From IMG/VR virus record IMGVR_UViG_3300030382_001886, positions 1 through 24,361 of that record: DNA of 24,361 nucleotides; one strand, given 5' to 3'. The position numbers and the translations under genes were made by a program. The notes under the pieces were generated by a model, which made no database searches, had not been told where the DNA came from, and saw only the letters and a program-made list of their open reading frames with translations. This document shows, piece after piece, positions 15,910 through 24,351 of this stretch. The DNA is from a virus. The number at the start of each line of letters is the position of its first letter. Position 1 is the stretch's first letter.

Positions 15910-16680
15910 ATGGCTTATCCAGTTACTGTTCAAGGCTCACCTGGCTTTGAAAAATCAACAACTACTTCTGCTAAACACAGAGTAGGACAAAAAATGGAAC
16001 TACCAGATGGTAGAGTATTTTTTTATGGCTATACAGGGGAAGCAATTACTGCTGGTAAACTTTGTATGACTACTGCCACTTCTAGTGGACACATTAAGGA
16101 CTTAGCAGTTGCAGCAGCAGCAGCAGCAGATGCTACTCAAATTAAAGTAACCAATGCTACTACAGCTATAACAGGTAGTGGCGCATATACTGGTGATTTT
16201 GCTACAAGAGGCGATTATCAAGATGGTTATGTATTCGTCAACGATGCAGCAGGTGAAGGGCAAGTTTGGCAAATAAAGGATCACAGTACTGCCGCTTCTA
16301 GTGGAACTATAACTATAGATTTTTACGACAATGATGTTGTAGCTACTGCACTAACAACTTCAAGTGAAGTTGGTCTAGCAAAAAATCCATATAATTCCGT
16401 AGAAGTATGGGATTTAAGTGATATTGATGGACCATGTATTGGAGTTCCAAATAGAGATATTGCATCTGGAAGTTATGGTTGGTTCCAAACTAAAGGATAT
16501 GCAGCAGTTTTGACTAATGGTACATTTGTAGTTGGTAAAAACGTGATGACAGGATCAACAACTGATGGTTCTGGTGATGTTATGGCAGACGATTCTAGCG
16601 CAGAGTTTTTAATTGGTGGCGTTGTTAACGTAGGAGCAACTACTGAATATTCTTTAGTAGACTTAAATATTAGAGGATAG
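15910..16680 (+). CDS. Probable capsid decoration/stabilisation protein (DUF2190-like)
   Basis: The 256-aa product is mainly beta. The order 'LPDGRVFFYGYTGEAITAGKL' (with GRVFFYG about residues 34-40), an Ala-rich stretch, 'DFATRGDYQDGYVFVNDAAG', then 'GPCIG' (174-178), 'GSYGWFQTKG' and a C-terminal 'TEYSLVDL' matches a family I recognise from many phages. It is normally encoded close to the capsid gene and related to DUF2190/capsid-decoration beta-barrels. Such proteins bind the outer capsid surface. The AGGAGG ribosome-binding site suggests high expression, consistent with a protein needed in many copies. Codons 16111-16128 form a (GCA)6 run coding poly-Ala. Confidence 0.7.
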   Translation: MAYPVTVQGSPGFEKSTTTSAKHRVGQKMELPDGRVFFYGYTGEAITAGKLCMTTATSSGHIKDLAVAAAAAADATQIKVTNATTAITGSGAYTGDFATRGDYQDGYVFVNDAAGEGQVWQIKDHSTAASSGTITIDFYDNDVVATALTTSSEVGLAKNPYNSVEVWDLSDIDGPCIGVPNRDIASGSYGWFQTKGYAAVLTNGTFVVGKNVMTGSTTDGSGDVMADDSSAEFLIGGVVNVGATTEYSLVDLNIRG

Positions 16681-16681
16681 C

Positions 16682-17041
16682 ATGGCGAATATATGGTTGC
16701 CTATGTCAGCAGGTCAATCTCATATTGCTAAAAAATATGTAGATAGTCACGCCACACAGGATCCAACTGTATTTATTGTAGGACCAGAGGGTGGGAAGCA
16801 ACCTGTGAAAATACCAGATGCTCCCACCTTAGATCCTATTCAGCTAAAAGATATACTTGAATGGCAAGATGAGGTAGCTTATCAAAACCATAAAGAGCAA
16901 CAGAAAAAAGAAGCAGAAAAGGCTAAAATAAGAAGTCAACCAGGTTATGTTGATAAATTAGGAGATGCTAAAGCTGCTATGGTGGCAAGATCGGATTGGG
17001 CAAGAAATAAAAAATTAGGTAAAAATAAATTGTATTTTTAA
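16682..17041 (+). CDS. 119-aa unknown protein, helical C-terminal half
   Basis: The ATG lies one base after the decoration gene's stop; a GAGGATAG purine box overlaps the end of that gene. The N-terminal half is Pro/Thr-rich (FIVGPEGGKQPVKIPDAP). The second half (about 62-119) is a highly charged, Lys-rich helix with possible coiled-coil character (HKEQQKKEAEKAKIRSQPG). No family recognised. Its position between decoration and adaptor genes fits a head-completion or internal head protein; that is inference from order only. Confidence 0.75.
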   Translation: MANIWLPMSAGQSHIAKKYVDSHATQDPTVFIVGPEGGKQPVKIPDAPTLDPIQLKDILEWQDEVAYQNHKEQQKKEAEKAKIRSQPGYVDKLGDAKAAMVARSDWARNKKLGKNKLYF

Positions 17042-17043
17042 AT

Positions 17044-17120
17044 AGGTGAAGGGCTTGTCAGCGAAAGTTAGTCTTTGAGCAATAATCTTTAGAAGAATTA
17101 TAAACACAAGCCCTTTATCT
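17044..17120 (+). promoter_or_regulatory. Long stem-loop with structured 47-base loop
   Basis: Bases 17044-17058 pair with 17106-17120 over 15 bp, with two G-U pairs; a perfect 10-bp core is AAGGGCTTGT/ACAAGCCCTT. The 47-base loop holds further pairing possibilities (ATAAT/ATTAT at 17082-17086/17097-17101; AAAG/CTTT nearby). It begins 3 bases after a stop codon and ends near the ribosome-binding site of the next gene. The loop is too large and the T-tract too weak for a typical terminator, so an mRNA-control or processing element is more likely. Confidence 0.55.
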
Positions 17121-17139
17121 TAAAGAGGAACTATTTAAA

Positions 17140-18417
17140 ATGGCAATATTACAATCAGAAACTAGAGAATCAATAAGGCAAGCCATAGGAGATCACCTAG
17201 GAGCTGTGTACGTTGGCGTTGCTAACGGATCTACAAGTACAAGCACGTTAGTCGATAGCGCTGGACTTATGGGTGGAGATGACGACTATATAGGCAAATG
17301 GATACTTGTGACTGATGCTACAGATGGAACAACTGTAAATATCAGAAGAATTACCGATTATACAGCTAGCAGTACAACTTTATCTTTTGCTACTGCTATG
17401 TCATTTACTCCTGCTAGTTCAGATACTTATGAATTATGGGATGCAGAGTTTAACCCTGAAAGAGTAAACAGAATAATTAATGATTGCATATCCGAAGTAT
17501 CAGATAGAATTTTGGTTCCAGATGAAGATACTTCTTTATACGGAGATATGAACCAACAAACCTACACAATACCTTCAAATATTTCAATGATTTCAAAAAT
17601 ACAGTACAGAGCATCTGTAGATTCAGAAGAACTTAATGATGCTAATTCTTCAGATTGGACTGCTGGTACCTACACTACAGTTTCTTCAGATACTGTTCAA
17701 TACAGAGAAGGAACTAAATCTTTAAATTTACTCAATGCTAGTGCAAGTATAGCTGATGGAACTGCATTAGCTTATTCAAATGCAACAAGCGCTAAAGATA
17801 TAAGCGATATGGATAAGATTGAGTTTTGGATTAAAAGCTCATCTGCCCTAACTGCTGGTAGCTTAGAACTAGAATTATGGGAAACAAGCGTTTCAGGAAC
17901 TAAAAGAGAAACTTTATCTTTACCAGCTATTTCAGCTAGAACCTGGACTAGAGTAGAACTTACATTAGCTAATCCTGAATTAGATACCTCCATACAGGCC
18001 GTACAATTCGTTTCTAACCACGCTTCAGAACTAGATAGTGCTGAACTATGGGTAGACGAAATTAAAGCGTTCAGGACTGAAACAGAACATTATGAAACTT
18101 TAGATAATTATTTATGGAAAGTGAACAGAGAAGATAGAACCTTACATATAACAAATCAAGGTAGAGGCTTAGTATTTAATAAAAAAATAAAAATTGTAGG
18201 TTTTGACAAGCCTGCTACTTTATCTGCTGATAGTTCAACTTGTGAAGTTAGTTCAAGTTTAATTGTATATCTGGCAGCATATAGACTTTTAATGTCAATT
18301 AGTGGAGGTAGGGTAACTGATCCAGATGATAGTAGAACGGCAGCAGGTCAATATAGAGCTTTAGCTGAAAGGATACTTAGTGGATTAGCCACACCTCAAG
18401 GAGTACCGACTAAGTAA
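17140..18417 (+). CDS. Probable head-tail adaptor/neck protein with inserted carbohydrate-binding-like domain
   Basis: The N-terminal part (about 20-130) contains a small beta domain (DYIGKWILVTDATDGTT, RRITDY) and a helix, FNPERVNRIINDCISEVSDRI, of a type seen in neck/adaptor proteins. The C-terminal part (about 355-425) has YLAAYRLLMS and helices. Inserted between them, at about residues 165-312, is a jelly-roll module with the marks of carbohydrate-binding/galactose-binding domains: W173, 'REGTKSLNL', 'DKIEFWIKSS', 'ARTWTRVEL' and 'AELWVDEIKAF'. The adaptor would close the portal vertex; the inserted domain may face the outside and touch host glycans. Gene order (after head proteins, overlapping the propeller gene) supports the neck role. 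The next gene overlaps by one base. Confidence 0.65.
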   Translation: MAILQSETRESIRQAIGDHLGAVYVGVANGSTSTSTLVDSAGLMGGDDDYIGKWILVTDATDGTTVNIRRITDYTASSTTLSFATAMSFTPASSDTYELWDAEFNPERVNRIINDCISEVSDRILVPDEDTSLYGDMNQQTYTIPSNISMISKIQYRASVDSEELNDANSSDWTAGTYTTVSSDTVQYREGTKSLNLLNASASIADGTALAYSNATSAKDISDMDKIEFWIKSSSALTAGSLELELWETSVSGTKRETLSLPAISARTWTRVELTLANPELDTSIQAVQFVSNHASELDSAELWVDEIKAFRTETEHYETLDNYLWKVNREDRTLHITNQGRGLVFNKKIKIVGFDKPATLSADSSTCEVSSSLIVYLAAYRLLMSISGGRVTDPDDSRTAAGQYRALAERILSGLATPQGVPTK

Positions 18418-20306
18418 TGGTTTCTTCAGTAGGAAGCGTAATAGACAAAAACGAAATTTTGTTAAATGGATATAGGTTTCCAATTAAAGGACCTCCTAGA
18501 AGGGTACTTACTTCATTGTTTGCACCTAAAATAAGTATAGGTGAATCAGATCAAACTGCTGCTCAACATATTTCAACTTTGTCATTTAGTGATTTTAGAG
18601 GTGGAATAGGAATAGAAAGAGGTGTTGATTCTTCAACTATTGATAGGGCTTGGTTTGCAACTACACAATTAAGGTTTAAAGAACATTTAGTTCTTCCTCC
18701 ATTAACAACTGCAACGGCTGCATCAGGTGAATCAGGTTCAGTTCAGGCTATTCATGATTTAAGCAATGAAATTTACGCAGCTTTTGGAACAAAAATATTA
18801 AAATATTCAAATACAGATACCTGGGGAAGTTCTTTACACACATTACAAGGTGATGCAACTGATGTAATTAAAGTTAGGATAAGCAATACAACTTATCTTG
18901 TTTGGGCATCCAATGCTGCAGGATATACTTATACTTCAGATGGCAGTAGCTATACAAATAAAGCAGATTCAGTATTTAAACCTAAATATTTTGCATATTG
19001 GAATAATTTATTGTGGGGAATAACCGAAGATGGATTATTAGGATATTCTTCAAACTTAACTTCCTGGACCAATGATGCGCAATTACAATTACCTGACGAT
19101 CATGTTACAGCTTTATTCGTAGGCAGGGATTCAAGTGCTAACCCTGTATTGTATGCAAATACAAAGGTTGGATTATTTGTTCATGATAATACAAATACTA
19201 AATGGCTTGAAACTGAAATAGGATTACCATTTAACGAATTTGCAGGACTTAGCTCTCTTAAATGGAGAGATTCTGTATATTTTCCAGTTGGACTAGCTGT
19301 TTACAAGTATAAAGTTGGAGAAACAAGTACGTTACAGGTTGTCGGACCAGACAGAGATCATGGATTACCTTCTGCATATAGAGGAACAATAAGACAACTT
19401 GTTGGCACACATAATGATTTAATTGCACTTGTTGACGGAACAACAGGAAATGAAGGTGATATATGGGCTACAGGCTCATCTCAAACTGGACACAGAAGTC
19501 AAGTTATTGAGGCATCAGGCCTAAGTTCTTTACTTGGATACAATGAATTAGGTTGGGAAGTAAAGTGGGCAGGAACTACATCTCAACAAGCTGCTACTGC
19601 TGCTCATGTTAGTTCAGCATACGATGAATATAGATTATGGTTTGCTGCAACAGATACTATTTATTTTACTGCTTTAAGCGAAGATGTGATTAACCCAGAC
19701 CAAATTACCGATTTTAAATTTGATACTGCTGGAGAACTTCAAACACCAGACTTTGATGCAAACGATATTACTTCAACAAAATTAGCTTTAAAATTAAAAG
19801 TTCAAACTTCTCATTGTTCAAGCACAGAAACTGTAGCTGTATCATACGCAACAAATGGAAGCACATCATTTACAAGCCTTGGTTCTATAACATCAGACGG
19901 AGTTACAGAATATAATTTTCCTAATTCTGCTGCTCCTTCAGGACTAGAGTTTAAATCAATTAGGTTTAAATTAACTTTAGCTAGGGGAACTACAAGCACA
20001 AAGGTATCTCCTGACATAAATAGGTTTGAATTACAGTTTAGGCGAAAGCTAGAAGCAAAATATGGCTGGCAAGTAACTATAGACTTAACTAGACCTAGAG
20101 GTAAAAAAGGATATAAAGGAAAAACTCCTAGTGAATTAGACGATCTTTTAAGAACAATAGTAGATTCAGATACTTTGCTTTCTTATACATTTAAACATAA
20201 TGACACTAATTATACTCATTATGTAGACGTAGCTCAGTTGTCTGGCTTTGAAATGACAGGACTTGACGATAGATTTGAAAGAACATTAACACTATTGGAG
20301 CCATAA
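18417..20306 (+). CDS. Beta-propeller-like tail (tubular/nozzle or hub) protein
   Basis: The ATG shares base A with the previous stop (TAATGG), implying coupled translation. The 629-aa product has a short N-terminal segment with GGIGIERG (about residues 62-69) and W-F-A-T-T. Then come five or more blade-like repeats of 50-60 residues in which beta strands end in aromatic-plus-Gly patterns (for example IYAAFGTKILKYS, YLVWASNAAGYTY, LLWGITEDGLLGYSS and LYANTKVGLFVHD). The C-terminal 150 residues include a beta-sandwich and a basic segment with RPRGKKGYKGK. Propeller proteins with this location are typical of short-tailed phage nozzle proteins. Alternative: a siphovirus tail hub; no tape-measure gene is visible to support that. 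Confidence 0.6.
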   Translation: MVSSVGSVIDKNEILLNGYRFPIKGPPRRVLTSLFAPKISIGESDQTAAQHISTLSFSDFRGGIGIERGVDSSTIDRAWFATTQLRFKEHLVLPPLTTATAASGESGSVQAIHDLSNEIYAAFGTKILKYSNTDTWGSSLHTLQGDATDVIKVRISNTTYLVWASNAAGYTYTSDGSSYTNKADSVFKPKYFAYWNNLLWGITEDGLLGYSSNLTSWTNDAQLQLPDDHVTALFVGRDSSANPVLYANTKVGLFVHDNTNTKWLETEIGLPFNEFAGLSSLKWRDSVYFPVGLAVYKYKVGETSTLQVVGPDRDHGLPSAYRGTIRQLVGTHNDLIALVDGTTGNEGDIWATGSSQTGHRSQVIEASGLSSLLGYNELGWEVKWAGTTSQQAATAAHVSSAYDEYRLWFAATDTIYFTALSEDVINPDQITDFKFDTAGELQTPDFDANDITSTKLALKLKVQTSHCSSTETVAVSYATNGSTSFTSLGSITSDGVTEYNFPNSAAPSGLEFKSIRFKLTLARGTTSTKVSPDINRFELQFRRKLEAKYGWQVTIDLTRPRGKKGYKGKTPSELDDLLRTIVDSDTLLSYTFKHNDTNYTHYVDVAQLSGFEMTGLDDRFERTLTLLEP

Positions 20307-20737
20307 TGGTTACACCTGGATTTACTACTACTGCTAAAGGTCAACGAAGAAGTATTCCAGAAAAACCTGCTGATTTTTCAGGTAGTATGCCAGAGTATGT
20401 TGTTTATAACCAATTATTGCGCTTTGGATTAAAACCAAACCAAGATTTTCAATTTCAAGCAAGATTTGGTGGAGGTAAGATTGAACGTGGAGGAATGGTT
20501 ATTGATTTTCTTTTTTCTAATCCTCCAGGCTTAGCTATAAATGTACAAGGAGTTTATTATCACTATGAACAAGGTAGTGCAAACATAGCAAATGACTTGC
20601 TTGCTAGAGAGATACTTGCAGGGCAGGGCATATCTCTTATATTCTTAGATGATGACGATATAATGGCAAATCCTACATTTTATGTAAGAGAGGCATTGAA
20701 TTTTAAAGATTACTCTAAATATAGTTTAGGAAGATAA
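20306..20737 (+). CDS. Vsr/PD-(D/E)XK-like nuclease-fold protein in the tail module
   Basis: The 143-aa protein has a compact order of motifs: E30 in a helix (MPEYVVYNQLLRFG), D67 at the end of a strand (GGMVIDFLF), then AINVQGVYYHY with N79, V80, Q81, G82 and H86, followed by helices and a final LIFLDDDDI strand. In Vsr endonucleases the aligned region is E, D, then T-H-G-C-F-W-H; G82 and H86 align with G and H, while the T/H pair is V80/Q81 here. In DUF559-type members the same place is E-x-D-G-x-x-H. The fold is therefore likely restriction-endonuclease-like, but the changed residues make activity uncertain. It overlaps the propeller gene by one base. Confidence 0.6.
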   Translation: MVTPGFTTTAKGQRRSIPEKPADFSGSMPEYVVYNQLLRFGLKPNQDFQFQARFGGGKIERGGMVIDFLFSNPPGLAINVQGVYYHYEQGSANIANDLLAREILAGQGISLIFLDDDDIMANPTFYVREALNFKDYSKYSLGR

Positions 20738-20738
20738 C

Positions 20739-22637
20739 ATGACAAGATTACAAGGAAGTTTATATAACGATGCAGGAACAGCAATACAAGGGGCTACTGT
20801 AACTGCACTAGAAGCCAGCGCTGATGACTCTGGAAGTACTATTGGCAGTACGGATACAACTGATGCAAATGGATTATGGCAATTTACTTCAGGCCTAACA
20901 GGTAAAAATGTAGATATCAAAATTCAATCTGGTTCCTCAATAAGATATTTAAAACACTCAGATCATATTCAGGTTGAACACGCCTGGATTCGTTCTGACA
21001 CAGCAGCAGGTACTGCACCACTTAGAGTAGAAAATGCAACAAACAGCGCCTCTAACCTTCTTTTAGAACTTGTTGGGGATAACTCTACAAGAGCTGATAA
21101 TGATGAAATAAAAGTTCATTTTAGTTTAGATAATGATGCAGGAGAAGAAACTATATTTGCAAGGATAACTGCTGAAGCCAATGATGTTTCAAATGGAACA
21201 GAGGATGGTGAACTTAAATTTGGTGTAATGGTATCTGGAACTTTAACAGATGTATTTACAATTAATTCTTCTACAGCAGGAGTAACTGATATGAACTTAG
21301 ACGTATCAGGTGATTTAACACTAGATGCTGATGGTGGAGATATATTTTTTAAAGATGGTGGTACTACATTTGGTAGCGCAACTAACAGCTCTGGTAATTT
21401 AATAATTAAATCAGGAACAACGACTGCTCTTACATTTACAGGTGCAGACGTTGCTGTAGCAGGAGATCTTACTATATCAGGTGATGATCTTAAAATGGCT
21501 ACAAACACAGATACATACATTTTAGTAGCAGATGGTACAAGTTATAATCCTGTTGCTGTAAGTGGTGATGTAACAATTAGTAATGCTGGTGCAATAACGA
21601 TTGCAAATGATGCAGTTGAATCAGGAATGTTAAATGACAATATTATATCAGGGCAAACTGAAATCACATCAGGATTAGCAGATGCTGACGAACTATTATA
21701 TTCAGATGGTGGAACTGTTAAAAGAGTAGGTTTAGATACACTTTCAACTAAAATTTTAAGTGGTACTGTAACAACAGCTACTGATGCAACTAACTCAGCT
21801 CACGTGCTAGTAACAGATAACGAAAGCACAAATGAAGAAAACTTAGTTACTTTTGTTGAAGATGCTACAAATTCTACTGGTAACGTAGGATTAGAGATGG
21901 ATGGAAACCTTACATATAACCCTAGTAGTGGAACATTAACGGCAACAGCATTTGCTGGAAATATAACAGGCACCTTAACTGGTAATGCAACTGGTACTGC
22001 TGCTACTGTAACAGGAGGAACTCAGGCTGCCATAACCACATTAGCTAATTTAACAACAAGTGGAGCTTTAAATGCAGGTTCTATAACATCTGGGTTTACA
22101 TCTATTGATGTTGGCTCAGGTACAATCGACACAACAGGTGCAGTTAGCACAGGAGATTTAAGTCCAGCAGGAGATGTAGCTATAGCAGATGCTAAAGTTA
22201 TAAAGTTAGGTGGTGCAAGACCAGCAGACGATGAGCCTGCAACTAATAATACTGGTTATGGAATTGTTGTTCTATTTGATGCAGGAGCAGCAGTAGCAGT
22301 AGGTGATGCTGTTTCAGTAGATACTAATGGTAGAGTTATAAAAACAGTTGCAGATGCTACTGGAACTTTATCAGGTCCTTGTATAGGAATAGCAACAACA
22401 GCAGCAGGTAGTGCAGATGATGATGTATATGTAATGACACATGGAATATTTAGACACGATGATTGGGGATTAACAGCAGGTTCTGCTGCATTTGTAGAAG
22501 AAGGAGACCCTGGAGATTTATCTGCAACAGCACCAAATGATGATGGAGATTATGTTCAAAGAGTAGGTGTAGCAGTAAAAGATGATGTTCTTTTAGTTAT
22601 GCCAAGTATTGATGTGATAGAACACACAGGAGCGTAA
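20739..22637 (+). CDS. Tail fibre protein with N-terminal carboxypeptidase-regulatory-like domain
   Basis: 632 residues. Residues 1-65 have a CNA-B/CarboxypepD-regulatory-like beta-sandwich signature (MTRLQGSLYNDAGTAIQGATV, then TDANGLWQF). A typical long fibre shaft follows (about 70-490), rich in Gly, Asn, Asp and Thr with repeated 'DGGTxFGSATNSSGNLIIKSG'-like segments. The C-terminal 150 residues form a beta domain with GPCIG (546-550), 'VMTHGIFRHDDW' and 'QRVGVAVKDDVLLVMPS', also found at the ends of environmental phage fibres. Its start is one base after the nuclease-like gene's stop. Receptor binding is the probable role; the N-terminal domain likely attaches it to the tail. Confidence 0.7.
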   Translation: MTRLQGSLYNDAGTAIQGATVTALEASADDSGSTIGSTDTTDANGLWQFTSGLTGKNVDIKIQSGSSIRYLKHSDHIQVEHAWIRSDTAAGTAPLRVENATNSASNLLLELVGDNSTRADNDEIKVHFSLDNDAGEETIFARITAEANDVSNGTEDGELKFGVMVSGTLTDVFTINSSTAGVTDMNLDVSGDLTLDADGGDIFFKDGGTTFGSATNSSGNLIIKSGTTTALTFTGADVAVAGDLTISGDDLKMATNTDTYILVADGTSYNPVAVSGDVTISNAGAITIANDAVESGMLNDNIISGQTEITSGLADADELLYSDGGTVKRVGLDTLSTKILSGTVTTATDATNSAHVLVTDNESTNEENLVTFVEDATNSTGNVGLEMDGNLTYNPSSGTLTATAFAGNITGTLTGNATGTAATVTGGTQAAITTLANLTTSGALNAGSITSGFTSIDVGSGTIDTTGAVSTGDLSPAGDVAIADAKVIKLGGARPADDEPATNNTGYGIVVLFDAGAAVAVGDAVSVDTNGRVIKTVADATGTLSGPCIGIATTAAGSADDDVYVMTHGIFRHDDWGLTAGSAAFVEEGDPGDLSATAPNDDGDYVQRVGVAVKDDVLLVMPSIDVIEHTGA

Positions 22638-24049
22638 TGGCTAATCAAGTAGATAAAATAAATGGTCTAACATTAGCTAAAATACAAGCAGTAAATGGTC
22701 TTACTGATGCTAATATACAAGCAGTAAATGGTCTTGAAATGGTTGGTACAGTTGACCCTAGCGTATTGGTATCTTATCGACAAGTAGAAGCATCAGGAAG
22801 TGGCATAGGTTGTGATACAGCAAACGTATCTGCTGTTTATGATACAGATAATAATTATGTAGTAATTGGAACTAGGGAAGCAGGTGGTGGAGGTAGATGT
22901 GTTGTTGGGGCATATAATTCTGGTAATAATGACATAGATTTTGGTGCAGAGCAGTCGATTACAGCTTCAGGTTCAGTTTCTGGTCTGTCTATGGATTACG
23001 ACCAATATAATAATAGGCTTTGGGTAGCTTGGATTGGTGGTACAGGTAATCAAATTTTTGCAAGAGTTGGAACAATAAATGGTCCTGTGATAGGAGATTC
23101 AGCATCTCCTTTAACTATTACTTGGGGTACCACTTTGACAATTCGTGAGGGTTCAGGAACCTATTCTGGTAAATATAATCAAGGATTACTTGGACAGGGA
23201 CTAGCAGTAGACCAGACTGATGGAGCATGTTTAGTTGCTTGGAATCCTGCCGATAAAGCGATTTCTGGTGGGGCTGGTGGTAGTGACAATCACCCACATG
23301 GAGTAATACTAGAGATTGCTGATGTCAGCACAAATAATGATTTATCAGCAGCACCATCACCAAGTCAGTTGGTAACAGGAAGTTCAGCACAAAATTATCC
23401 AATGATTCTTGTTGCATACGACCCTGATAATACAGAGTGGGTTGGTATTACAGACCCTGCTAATGATATTAGGGCATTAAGAATTACAAATAACTCAGGC
23501 ACACCTACAGAAGCTAACGAAACTACACTTGCTAATAATAGTGGACATAGTTTACAAGGTGACGGTGGTGGTGCTACAGCAGGTATTTTAGGTAGGTATG
23601 GTGGTGACCATTTTGCTTATGACACTGGTAATAATGTTTTTCATGTAGCCAGTTGTCACGCATCTGCTTCTGAAATATTTGCATTTACAAATAGTGGTTC
23701 AGGTATTACTTTTAACGAAGGTGGGCAAGCAGTTGCAACTGGAGAAGTAATATCTCAAGATGGTAAAGCAGGAGGGATTTCTTATCATGAAAGTAGGCAG
23801 AGAATAGTGGTGCATGGTACTGATGACAGTTCCCAAGAATTTGAAGTATTTACTTATGATGGAAGTAGTTATACAAGTATAAATAGTGGTTCTTTAGTGG
23901 AAATAGTTAGTGACAATGATGGTTTTTATTATGGCTCATCTTGCAGGGGTTCAAATATGGATTCCTTTTTATCTAATGGGCATTTACTTACTGGAGTGGA
24001 TTATGATGAGAGGGAACCATATTATTGCATAATAGACTCAGGGGGTTAA
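22637..24049 (+). CDS. Second tail fibre/receptor-binding protein with 'NGL' repeats and beta-propeller-like body
   Basis: The start overlaps the previous stop by one base (TAATGG). The N-terminus has three copies of an NGL unit at 11-residue spacing (INGLTLAKIQA-VNGLTDANIQA-VNGLEM), as in attachment regions of other fibres. The body (about residues 45-460) is rich in Gly, Asn, Ser and Asp. It carries repeated aromatic blades (NNRLWVAWIGG, CLVAWNPAD, EWVGITDPAN, FHVASCHAS, QRIVVHGTDD), suggesting a propeller or beta-solenoid. Cysteines are few. The C-terminus is cut short before the next gene by two bases. Receptor binding is inferred; no enzyme motif was found. Confidence 0.65.
   Translation: MANQVDKINGLTLAKIQAVNGLTDANIQAVNGLEMVGTVDPSVLVSYRQVEASGSGIGCDTANVSAVYDTDNNYVVIGTREAGGGGRCVVGAYNSGNNDIDFGAEQSITASGSVSGLSMDYDQYNNRLWVAWIGGTGNQIFARVGTINGPVIGDSASPLTITWGTTLTIREGSGTYSGKYNQGLLGQGLAVDQTDGACLVAWNPADKAISGGAGGSDNHPHGVILEIADVSTNNDLSAAPSPSQLVTGSSAQNYPMILVAYDPDNTEWVGITDPANDIRALRITNNSGTPTEANETTLANNSGHSLQGDGGGATAGILGRYGGDHFAYDTGNNVFHVASCHASASEIFAFTNSGSGITFNEGGQAVATGEVISQDGKAGGISYHESRQRIVVHGTDDSSQEFEVFTYDGSSYTSINSGSLVEIVSDNDGFYYGSSCRGSNMDSFLSNGHLLTGVDYDEREPYYCIIDSGG
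22676..22735 (+). repeat. Tandem 33-base repeat encoding the NGL unit
   Basis: A 27-base unit with one mismatch occurs at 22676-22702 and 22709-22735 (33-base, 11-codon period); the last 21 bases are identical (22682-22702 and 22715-22735). It keeps the reading frame and encodes the repeated 'IQAVNGL' of the fibre N-terminus. Confidence 0.9.
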
Positions 24050-24051
24050 CT

Positions 24052-24351
24052 ATGGCAAAAATAATTAAGAGAAAAGATAATCACCTTGTTGAAAGGTGTC
24101 TTGGGGATTCTGAAACAATAAACTTAACTTCAAATGGTTGTTCATGGACACATAATGGCATAAATGCTTATTCTCAAGACCTTACTACTAATGACCATGA
24201 AATAATTACTGGTGTTACTGCTCCTACTAGGTTTTTTGCTGGGTTTTTTTACTATGATACTGATTGGTCACTAGATACAGACGCATTAAATGAGCATAAT
24301 ACAATGGCAAATGAGGTACCAAGTATATCCCCAATAGTAGCAGAGTTATAA
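24052..24351 (+). CDS. 99-aa unknown protein at the end of the tail module
   Basis: The ATG at 24052 is preferred because a GGGGG purine run (24041-24045) lies 6 bases upstream and overlaps the end of the fibre gene. A TTG 27 bases upstream would overlap that gene and has no site of its own. The product starts MAKIIKRKDNHLVE, has one pair of cysteines (residues 16 and 29) and ends in an acidic tail. No membrane segment is evident. Small genes after fibres sometimes encode assembly chaperones, but no family is recognised. The stop is 10 bases from the window edge. Confidence 0.6.
   Translation: MAKIIKRKDNHLVERCLGDSETINLTSNGCSWTHNGINAYSQDLTTNDHEIITGVTAPTRFFAGFFYYDTDWSLDTDALNEHNTMANEVPSISPIVAEL

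Noticed and set aside
17044-17120. Intrinsic terminator
   Set aside because: Loop of 47 bases and only a weak T-rich tail; more likely a control or processing structure.
20739-24351. Diversity-generating retroelement acting on fibre genes
   Set aside because: No reverse transcriptase or template/variable repeat pair is visible in the window; only the short in-frame 33-base repeat was found.
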